NCBI GenBank assembly: GCA_934654475.1
Contig: CAKUFZ010000016.1
Span: 1 to 36,161, forward strand
Source: an uncultured Coriobacteriales bacterium
GTDB taxonomy: Bacteria > Actinomycetota > Coriobacteriia > Coriobacteriales > UMGS124
Reading direction: 5' to 3'
DNA length: 36,161 nt
The translations under genes were made by a program, and so were the position numbers. Shown piece by piece: positions 8,744-14,782 of the stretch; the stretch's first letter is position 1, and each line of letters begins with the position of its first letter. The notes beneath the pieces were generated by a model. The model was not told the origin of the DNA. It searched no databases and saw only the letters and a program-made list of their open reading frames with translations.

Positions 8744-8782
8744 ATAATACTTGTTTTATCGTGCCCTGAAAATGCTTTCAGG
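8744..8782 (-). promoter_or_regulatory. Putative permease promoter overlapped by an operator-like palindrome
   Basis: Read on the minus strand: a TATTAT -10 box (8749-8744), a 17-base spacer, and TTTTCA (8772-8767) as a weak -35. A 7-bp inverted repeat CCTGAAA (8765-8771) / TTTCAGG (8776-8782) covers the -35. That placement suits a repressor site. Promoter calls by eye are uncertain. Confidence 0.4.
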
Positions 8783-8995
8783 CGCAAAAATGACCGATAC
8801 ATTGGCTATTTTGACCGAACGGGGCGTTCCTGCGTCTGGCTGTATCGGCAGGGCCGACGATGGTCGCGCAGGTGTGTCGAGCGAGAGGGCTTAGGGCCCT
8901 CTTGTGGTGGCTGAACCCAGCTCGCCACTGTGGGCGTTTGCGGCTGGTTGTAGATGTGGTTGTGCGGTGGAAACGGAAAGGACGAGGTGCGCGCG

Positions 8996-10576
8996 ATGGA
9001 GCTTCTGGCACCGGCGGGTGGCAAAGAACAGCTTGAGTATGCAATTCGCTTCGGTGCCGATGCGGTCTACCTTGCCTGCGAGCGCTTCGGCATGCGCAAG
9101 CGCGCCTCCAATTTCAAAGTGGATGACCTGCCGTGGGTAAGTGCCTACGCCCATGAGCGCGGGGCCGCCGTGCATGTGGCGTGCAACACGGTGATGCATG
9201 AGGGCGACCTCAAGGAGCTCCCGGCGTACTTTGAGGCCGTACAGAAGGCCGGGGTTGACGCGCTCATCATTTCCGACATGGGGGCATTTGCCCTGGCCAA
9301 GCGCTATGCGCCCGAGGTTGACCTGCATGTGAGCACCCAGGCGAGTGTGTCCAACTCCGCCGCCGCGCTTGCCTGGCACGAGCTGGGCGCGCGCCGCGTG
9401 GTATGCGCCCGCGAGATGTCGCTGGCCGACATCGCTGCCATGCACGCCGACCTGCCCGATTCCCTTGAGCTTGAGGTGTTTGCGCACGGTAGCATGTGCA
9501 TGTCGTATTCGGGACGCTGCATCATCTCCGATTTCCTGAACGGGCGTCCCGCCAACGGCGGTCACTGCACGCAGCCGTGCCGCTGGGAGTGGAAGCTCGA
9601 GGAACCGTCGCGCCCAGGCGAGACGTTCACGCTGGAGGAGGACGAACGGGCGACGTATCTCTTCAGCTCGCGCGACCTCAACATGCTGGAGCATCTGAAG
9701 GAGCTCGAGGCTGCGGGCGTCGACTCAATCAAACTCGAGGGTCGCGGCCGCGGCGCGTTCTACGCGGCGACCGTGACGGGCGCCTACCGCCGCGTGCTCG
9801 ACGGCGAGGATCCGGTGGCTGTTGCGAGCGAGCTTGAGACGGTCTCGCACCACCCCTATGGCACGGGCTTCTTCTTCGGCCCCGCGCACCAGGCCCCCTA
9901 CCTGCGTCAATCCCAGTCTGAGTGGATGTGGGTCGCCGAGGTGCTGGGGTGCGAGCAAGTAGATGAGGCGGGCGAGACGGGCGAGACTGCGGCGCTGGGT
10001 GATGATGAGCCGGGTTCGGGTGCCGCTGGTGCAGCTGTGTGCGCAGATCGCGGGGAAACTGGCGCTGCTGCTAGGCCCGCGTGCGAAGGGGCCCCTGCGG
10101 CCGGTGAGGCGCCTGCGAGCAATGGGGCGCCCGCGTGCGAAGGGGCGCCTGAGGCCAGTGAGGCACCTGCGTACGAAGGGGCACCGGCGTGCAGTGAAGT
10201 ACCTGTGTACGAAGGAGCCCCTACGGCCGGTGAAGTGCCTGCGTGCGAAGGGGCGTCTGAGGCCGGTGCAGTGCCCGCGTGCGAAGGGGCACCTGCATAT
10301 CGGGTGACCTTCCGCGCCCGCAACCGCTTTGACTGCGCAAGCGAGCTCGAGGTCCTTTCGCCGGGCCGCGCAAGCGAGGCCCTCCACGTGCGCGATTTAC
10401 GCTGGCTGCCCGCCGGTGCCGACGGCGAGGGTTTGGATGGCGGAGCGGTTACTACAATCCCCGTCGACGCCGTCACGCGCCAGATGGAGACCTACCTCAT
10501 GACCTGCGACCGTCCCCTGCGCCCCCACGACATCGTCCGCGCCCGCCGCAAGCCCAGCGAGATGCCGCCGGAGTAG
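8996..10576 (+). CDS. Peptidase U32 family protein with a repeat-rich insert
   Basis: 526 residues from the ATG at 8996, with GAGGT seven bases upstream; an upstream in-frame start at 8954 would add 14 residues. The opening MELLAPAGGKEQLEYAIRFG and the signature EVFAHGSMCMSYSGRC (from Glu160) are classic for U32. The four family cysteines are present at 168, 175, 191 and 195 (HCTQPCR). U32 proteins include collagenase-like enzymes, and TrhP/RlhA-type members act in prephenate-dependent hydroxylation of tRNA or rRNA; the cysteines suggest an Fe-S cluster. A small C-terminal domain (YRVTFRARNRFDC... to the end) is also typical. Between them, residues 362-433 form an Ala/Pro/Glu tandem repeat that splits the usual layout. 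Single gene by spacing. Which U32 activity it has is not decidable here. Confidence 0.88.
   Translation: MELLAPAGGKEQLEYAIRFGADAVYLACERFGMRKRASNFKVDDLPWVSAYAHERGAAVHVACNTVMHEGDLKELPAYFEAVQKAGVDALIISDMGAFALAKRYAPEVDLHVSTQASVSNSAAALAWHELGARRVVCAREMSLADIAAMHADLPDSLELEVFAHGSMCMSYSGRCIISDFLNGRPANGGHCTQPCRWEWKLEEPSRPGETFTLEEDERATYLFSSRDLNMLEHLKELEAAGVDSIKLEGRGRGAFYAATVTGAYRRVLDGEDPVAVASELETVSHHPYGTGFFFGPAHQAPYLRQSQSEWMWVAEVLGCEQVDEAGETGETAALGDDEPGSGAAGAAVCADRGETGAAARPACEGAPAAGEAPASNGAPACEGAPEASEAPAYEGAPACSEVPVYEGAPTAGEVPACEGASEAGAVPACEGAPAYRVTFRARNRFDCASELEVLSPGRASEALHVRDLRWLPAGADGEGLDGGAVTTIPVDAVTRQMETYLMTCDRPLRPHDIVRARRKPSEMPPE
10079..10294 (+). repeat. In-frame 36-bp tandem repeats inside the U32 gene
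   Basis: 216 bases encode exactly 72 residues: five 12-residue units of the form [A/V][C/Y]EGAP.(A/S).E.P and two 6-residue half units. At the DNA level each unit begins GCGTRCGAAGGGGC or close to it. Units differ at several positions, so the array is not freshly made. It looks like a flexible linker. Confidence 0.85.
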
Positions 10577-10677
10577 GGAGTGTGGCCGGGCGGTCAGCCC
10601 TTCCCCAGCAGCCAATCGAGCGCGTAGGCCCTCCGGATGCCGTCGAGACCCCGTGGTGGACGAAAGGTTGGGGATTG

Positions 10678-10727
10678 CTCGCGCTGATGTTAAAACGAGT
10701 TTTACTTTCGTCGAAAATCAGCGCGAG
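10678..10727. repeat. Branched inverted repeat (three-way-junction shape)
   Basis: Outer arms CTCGCGCTGAT (10678-10688) and ATCAGCGCGAG (10717-10727) are a perfect 11-bp inverted repeat. Between them sit two small perfect hairpins in a row: TAAAA-CGAG-TTTTA (10691-10704) and TTTC-GTC-GAAA (10706-10716). If transcribed, this would fold as an outer stem with two short arms. Confidence 0.7.
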
Positions 10728-10794
10728 ATGAAAGTCAGTTTTGTTTTGGTGATGGCCGGCCCCGAACGAAACATCATCGTTGAGCAAGCGTCTC

Positions 10795-10857
10795 GTGCCG
10801 ATGAAGAACGCGGCCCGTCGATGCTCGTTTGCTCGACGGGCCGCGCTTGGTCGGCAC
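10795..10857. repeat. Long hairpin abutting the direct-repeat array
   Basis: A 13-bp perfect stem CGCGGCCCGTCGA (10809-10821) / TCGACGGGCCGCG (10833-10845) is nested in a 7-bp outer stem GTGCCGA (10795-10801) / TCGGCAC (10851-10857), with an asymmetric internal loop. There is no T run on either side, so it is not a typical intrinsic terminator. Confidence 0.7.
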
Positions 10858-10949
10858 AGGTGCAAACTTCACCTAAATATGGGTGTATTCTTCATTCAAA
10901 ACAGGGTGTAAACTTCATCGCAAATAGGGTGTATTCGTCATTTGCCACG
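10858..10949. repeat. Four head-to-tail 23-bp direct repeats
   Basis: Units at 10858-10880, 10881-10903, 10904-10926 and 10927-10949 share a rough pattern GGGTGTA(A/T)(A/T)C(T/G)TCAT followed by an A-rich tail. The spacing is exactly 23 bases, about two helical turns, so any bound protein would lie on one face. No spacers of unique sequence are present, so it is not a CRISPR array. Confidence 0.8.
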
Positions 10950-11206
10950 TAGGTTTTGCGTTTGAATTGCGCTTTGTCGGGCAACACAAGAGTTGGCTCA
11001 TCCATTAACATGCCGCTCATCCCGCTTGCCTTGCCTCCCATAGATTGCCCTCTTGTAAATTTGCCAAATTTTTGCTTAACAACGCAGCCGCGCGGGACTA
11101 GGATGCGCGGTATCGTTTGCGAGGCGGGGTTTGCGGTTGCCTCACACGCGGGGCCGGCGCACAGCCGTGTGCCGGCGGGCAAGATGTCTTATAAGGGGGA
11201 CATCGT

Positions 11207-12766
11207 ATGTCTGCAATGAAGAATGTTGATCTGAGCCGTCGTAGCTTTGTCGCTGGTGCCGCGCTGGCAGCCGGTGCCGCGGGCGTCGCTGGGGCAGTGC
11301 CGCTGGCCCGCGCCGATGAGGTTGCCTGGGACGGCACGTACGACGTCATCGTCTGCGGTGGCGGCGGCTCCGGCCTGACCGCTGCGTACTCCGCACTTGA
11401 GCAGGGCGCCGAGAAGGTGCTCGTGCTTGAGAAGGGCGACGCGTGTGGCGGTACGACCGCCACGGCCGAGGGCGCCGTGCAGGCCTCCGGCACCACCTGG
11501 CAGAAGGAACTGGGCGTCAACGGCGTCGATGACGACTCCGCTGACAAGCACTACGCCTTCTGGATGCAGGACGGCGAGGGTCTCGTCGACCCCGACCTGG
11601 TGCGCGTGATGGCCGACAACGCCGCCGACAACCTGCAGTGGATGGCCGATAGCTTCGGCATCACCTACTCCAAGGTCTTCGGCTGCTACCCGGCCGCTTA
11701 CACCGACCCCGCTAACATGGCCGACCGCATCCACCTCATCACCGATGCCGCCGATGCCACCAAGACGGGCGGTGTTGTGTGGACCACCAACGCCGAGGCT
11801 GCCGTGCGTGAGGCGGGCGGCGAGATTATGACGGGTACCGCCGCTGCGCACCTGGTCATGGGCGATGACGGCGTTGCCGGCGTGGAGACCGCCGACGGCA
11901 AGCACTACCAGGCAACCAAGGGTGTCGTGCTTGCCATGAGCGGCATCGAGCACAACGAGGAGCTCGCCAAGAAGTACAACCCCCAGCAGTACTGGGACCT
12001 CAAGACCCAGGCAGTTGCCACGGCCGCGACCGACACGGGCGACGGCATCGTCATGGGCATCGAGGCCGGTGCCGATGTGGGCCGCTTCGGCGGTGCCGTT
12101 GACCTGCTGCTTGCTACCTGGAGCTACACCAACAACACCAACCCCGAGATTCCCTACATCCTCGTGAACCAGCGCGGCGTGCGTTTCGTGCGCGAGGACA
12201 CCACCTATGCGTTCCACTGCCGCGCCATCTACAACGCATGCATCCAGGAGGGCGGCTTCGACGACGAGGCCGGTACCACGGGCTGCACGTGGATGGTCAT
12301 GGACAACAAGATGACGAGCGTCTCGCAGGCCGCATGGAGCGACCCCGACAAGCTCCAGGAGGCCCTCGACGACGGCAGCATGGTCACCGGCCAGACCATC
12401 GAGGAGCTCGCCGAGGCCATGGGTGTCGATCCTGACGTGCTCGCGTTCAGCGTGGGCAAGTGGAACGACGACGTCGCCGCCGGCAAGGACAGCCTGTATG
12501 GCCGCGAGGTGCAGCTGACCGCCCTCGACGAGGCGCCGTTCTATGCCTGGAAGACGGTCAACACCAACATCGGCTCCATCGGCGGCCTCAAGATCACGAC
12601 GGACGCCCAGGTCGTCGACCGTGCCGGCGAGCCTATCGCTCACCTGTTCGCAGCCGGCACCAACTCGGGCGGCTGGCTTGGCCCGTACTACCCCGGCTCG
12701 GGCACCTGCCTGCAGGGCACCCTCAACTGGGGTCGTATCGCCGGCGCCAGCGCCGCGAAGGCGTAA
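11207..12766 (+). CDS. Tat-exported FAD-dependent oxidoreductase, fumarate reductase/flavocytochrome c-like (flavoprotein 1)
   Basis: 519 residues. The start at 11207 has AGGGGGA seven bases upstream. A twin-arginine signal (LSRRSFVAGAALAAG) is cleaved near ARADE, so the protein acts outside the membrane. The FAD-binding start is YDVIVCGGGGSGLTAAYSA and LVLEKGDACGGTT. The C-terminal half has LYGREVQLT and DEAPFYAWKTV, as in the fumarate reductase flavoprotein superfamily. The conserved His and Arg blocks of true fumarate reductases (HHTMGG; HGxNRLGG) are replaced by TNIGSIGG and LGPYYPGSGTC, so the substrate is probably not fumarate. There are no haem CxxCH motifs or FMN-binding domain, so an outside electron donor is needed. 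Single gene with a strong terminator. The substrate is unknown. Confidence 0.88.
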   Translation: MSAMKNVDLSRRSFVAGAALAAGAAGVAGAVPLARADEVAWDGTYDVIVCGGGGSGLTAAYSALEQGAEKVLVLEKGDACGGTTATAEGAVQASGTTWQKELGVNGVDDDSADKHYAFWMQDGEGLVDPDLVRVMADNAADNLQWMADSFGITYSKVFGCYPAAYTDPANMADRIHLITDAADATKTGGVVWTTNAEAAVREAGGEIMTGTAAAHLVMGDDGVAGVETADGKHYQATKGVVLAMSGIEHNEELAKKYNPQQYWDLKTQAVATAATDTGDGIVMGIEAGADVGRFGGAVDLLLATWSYTNNTNPEIPYILVNQRGVRFVREDTTYAFHCRAIYNACIQEGGFDDEAGTTGCTWMVMDNKMTSVSQAAWSDPDKLQEALDDGSMVTGQTIEELAEAMGVDPDVLAFSVGKWNDDVAAGKDSLYGREVQLTALDEAPFYAWKTVNTNIGSIGGLKITTDAQVVDRAGEPIAHLFAAGTNSGGWLGPYYPGSGTCLQGTLNWGRIAGASAAKA

Positions 12767-12838
12767 GGGTAGCCAAAAAGGTTTGCTTCTTCAGCCTCTA
12801 GCCTGCTTGGGTGAAGCCGGGGAGTCATAAGCGCCGCT

Positions 12839-12882
12839 AAGCCGCGCGGGTTCCGGGAAAACCGGGGCTCGCGCGGCTTTTT
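12839..12882 (+). terminator. Intrinsic terminator of flavoprotein 1
   Basis: Stem AAGCCGCGCG (12839-12848) / CGCGCGGCTT (12870-12879) with an inner CCGG-rich loop that can pair further, followed by TTTTT. It lies about 70 bases after the stop codon. Confidence 0.88.
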
Positions 12883-12932
12883 GTGTGCTTGGTCTGGACC
12901 GCGGGTGCTTTCCTGAGTCGCCGCCTTGCAAA

Positions 12933-13018
12933 TAACATACATTTCACCAGTTGAAATGTATGTTAAATCAACAAAACACCAGTTGGCGCGATTTTGAAAA
13001 TCTTGAAATGTATGTTAA
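12933..13018. promoter_or_regulatory. Operator-like cluster: 14-bp inverted repeat plus a third exact half-site
   Basis: TAACATACATTTCA (12933-12946) and TGAAATGTATGTTA (12952-12965) form a perfect 14-bp inverted repeat with a 5-base loop. TTGAAATGTATGTTAA (12951-12966) recurs exactly at 13003-13018. Between them is the palindrome GATTTTGAAAATC (12990-13002). The region is AT-rich. It sits 225-310 bases upstream of the sulfhydrylase gene and looks like binding sites for a dimeric regulator. Confidence 0.6.
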
Positions 13019-13113
13019 TCGACCAACTGGTTGTCTACCGCAGCCACCCTCAGCCTGGTTTATCCCGCGCTGCACTCATAGCTGGCATGCGATTTTTTGA
13101 ATAACCAAAGCAC

Positions 13114-13167
13114 TTCAAAACCGCAGGTCAAATGCCTATACTTTCCGGCCATCGTATTTCAAATACG
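13114..13167 (+). promoter_or_regulatory. Putative promoter and palindrome of the sulfhydrylase gene
   Basis: TTCAAA (13114-13119) and TATACT (13137-13142) are 17 bases apart and look like a sigma-70 promoter. The palindrome CGTATTT-C-AAATACG (13153-13167) lies at or just after the expected transcription start, a typical repressor position. The leader is about 95 bases. I saw no known S-adenosylmethionine riboswitch core in it. Confidence 0.5.
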
Positions 13168-13241
13168 TCATTGATGCCAATTTACCTATCGCCTAATGAC
13201 ATATCAGCAAAGGCGATACGAAAACCGAAAGGACTCCTGCG

Positions 13242-14540
13242 ATGGCCGACCCCAAGCACACCTACCGTTTTGAGACCCTCCAGACCCATGCCGGCCAGGA
13301 AAGCCCCGACCCCGCCACCGATGCTCGCGCGGTCCCGATTTACGCCACCACGTCCTACGTGTTCAAGGATTCCGCCACGGCTGCCGGCCGCTTTGCCCTT
13401 GCGGAGCCCGGCAACATCTACACGCGCCTCACCAACCCCACTACCTCGGTCTTTGAGGAGCGCGTCGCAGCGCTCGAGGGCGGCGTGGGTGCGCTTGGCG
13501 TGGCCAGCGGCTCGGCTGCCATCACCATCGCCGTGCAGAACATCGCAACGGCCGGCGACCACATCATGGCCTCCACCAACCTTTACGGCGGCACGGTGAA
13601 CCTCTTCGGTAACACGCTCGTGGAGCAGGGCCTCACCACCACCTTCGTGGGTCCCGACGACCTCGCCGCTGTTGAGGCCGCCATCCAGCCCAACACCAAG
13701 CTCCTCTATGCCGAGACGCTCGGCAACCCCAACTCCGACGTGCTTGACCTCGAGGGTTGGGCCGAGATCGCCCATCGTCACGGCCTGCCGCTCATCGTGG
13801 ACGCCACGTTCTCCACGCCTTACCTGCTGCGCCCCATCGGGCACGGCGCCGACGTCGTGGTCCACTCGGCTACCAAGTTCATGGGCGGACACGGCACCGT
13901 CATGGGCGGCGTGATCGTCGACTCCGGCAAGTTCGACTGGGCCGCGCATGCCGACCGTTTCCCGGGCTTGGCCAAGCCGAACCCCTCCTACCACGGCGTC
14001 GTGTTCACCGACGCGTGCGGAGCCGCGGCTTACATCACCAAGGCTCGCGCGACGCTTCTGCGCGACCAAGGCGCAACGCTTTCGCCTTTCAACTCGTTCC
14101 TGCTGCTCCAGGGCCTGGAGACGCTCTCCCTGCGCGTCGAGCGCCACGTGGAGAACGCCCTTAAGGTCGTCGAGTTCCTCAGCAACCACCCGCAGGTGGA
14201 GCGCGTGAACCACCCGAGCCTGGCCACGGGCCGCGCCAAGGAGCTCTACGACCGCTATTACCCCAACGGCGCCGCGCCCATCTTCACCTTCGAGATCAAG
14301 GGTGACGCCGAGACGGCCAAGAAGTTCACCGAGAGCCTCGAGCTCTTCAGCCTGCTCGCCAATGTGGCTGACGTCAAGAGCCTCGTCATCCACCCCGCTT
14401 CCACCACGCACTCCCAGCTCACCGAGGAGGAGCTGCGCGCCGGCGGTATCTACCCCAACACCATCCGCCTCTCCATCGGCACCGAGCACATCGACGACAT
14501 CCTCGCCGACCTCGAGCACGGTTTCGAGGCCGTGAAGTAG
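13242..14540 (+). CDS. metY: O-acetylhomoserine aminocarboxypropyltransferase (sulfhydrylase)
   Basis: 432 residues, the usual length for this enzyme. The start at 13242 has AAAGGA upstream. It opens YRFETLQTHAGQESPDPATD and has VPIYATTSYVFKD and YTRLTNPTTSVFEERVAALEGG, which mark the Cys/Met-metabolism PLP family, sulfhydrylase branch. The PLP lysine is Lys212 in HSATKFMGGHGTVMGG. LPLIVDATFSTPYLLRPI and the C-terminal VHPASTTHSQLTEEE are also typical. The enzyme makes homocysteine from O-acetylhomoserine and sulfide in the cytoplasm; some relatives make cysteine from O-acetylserine. Single gene between two terminators, with a palindrome in its leader. Confidence 0.95.
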   Translation: MADPKHTYRFETLQTHAGQESPDPATDARAVPIYATTSYVFKDSATAAGRFALAEPGNIYTRLTNPTTSVFEERVAALEGGVGALGVASGSAAITIAVQNIATAGDHIMASTNLYGGTVNLFGNTLVEQGLTTTFVGPDDLAAVEAAIQPNTKLLYAETLGNPNSDVLDLEGWAEIAHRHGLPLIVDATFSTPYLLRPIGHGADVVVHSATKFMGGHGTVMGGVIVDSGKFDWAAHADRFPGLAKPNPSYHGVVFTDACGAAAYITKARATLLRDQGATLSPFNSFLLLQGLETLSLRVERHVENALKVVEFLSNHPQVERVNHPSLATGRAKELYDRYYPNGAAPIFTFEIKGDAETAKKFTESLELFSLLANVADVKSLVIHPASTTHSQLTEEELRAGGIYPNTIRLSIGTEHIDDILADLEHGFEAVK

Positions 14541-14667
14541 GGACTCACCGTCAAAACTACCCCGAAACTCGTTGTATTGCCAAGAGGCCAGCTCGAACTG
14601 TTCTGGAGGGTGGCTCGGGTGGTGTTCTCCGCCTCGAGCGAGACGCACCTGTCAAATTCGCCTGCAC

Positions 14668-14708
14668 AAAAAAGGGGCACGCGGGAAAATTCCTCGCGTG
14701 CCCCCTTT
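14668..14708. terminator. Bidirectional terminator between sulfhydrylase and flavoprotein 2 genes
   Basis: Stem GGGGCACGCG (14674-14683) / CGCGTGCCCC (14695-14704), flanked by AAAAAA on the left and CTTTCTT on the right, so a U-rich tail follows in both directions. The two genes converge here. Confidence 0.85.
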
Positions 14709-14782
14709 CTTGATGCCGCAACGGGATTCTTGCAATCTGGTTTTTAAGCCAGCGTGCAAGACTTGCGAAGCGCGCTTAATCC

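Larger units (their letters stand above)
8669..8995. other. Divergent intergenic region between purine permease and U32 gene
   Basis: 327 bases with no credible gene. The left part holds the permease leader hairpin and a putative promoter with a palindrome (listed separately). I looked for the conserved core of a purine riboswitch on the minus strand and did not find it. The right part (about 8785-8995) holds the sequence upstream of the U32 gene, including a TTGACC near 8810; no matching -10 box stands out. Confidence 0.6.
10577..11206. other. 630-base non-coding region with structured DNA/RNA and direct repeats
   Basis: No frame here looks like a real gene: frames of about 100-120 codons exist on both strands, but none has a ribosome site or a recognisable product. 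The region holds a branched inverted repeat (10678-10727), a long hairpin (10795-10857), four 23-bp direct repeats (10858-10949) and, at 11153-11176, a bulged hairpin (GCCGGCGCACA / TGTGCCGGC) in the 5' leader of the next gene. Much of it is more AT-rich than the flanking genes. Confidence 0.7.
12767..13241. other. Intergenic region before the sulfhydrylase gene
   Basis: 475 bases without a gene. It holds the terminator of flavoprotein 1, an inverted/direct-repeat cluster (12933-13018) and a promoter with a palindrome (13114-13167), all listed separately. CACCAGTTG occurs at 12945-12953 and 12977-12985, and the related palindrome ACCAACTGGT lies at 13022-13031. Confidence 0.7.

Noticed and set aside
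8669..8995. Purine riboswitch before the NCS2 permease
   Set aside because: The conserved core bases and loop-loop layout were not found on the minus strand; a covariance search would settle it.
10858..10949. CRISPR array
   Set aside because: The 23-bp units are adjacent with no unique spacers, and no cas genes are present.
10653..10952. 99-codon plus-strand frame in the non-coding region
   Set aside because: It starts with GTG without a ribosome site, runs through the hairpins and direct repeats, and its product has no recognisable motifs.
13182..14648. 488-codon minus-strand frame opposite the sulfhydrylase
   Set aside because: The plus strand carries an unmistakable PLP enzyme; the antisense product has no recognisable motifs.
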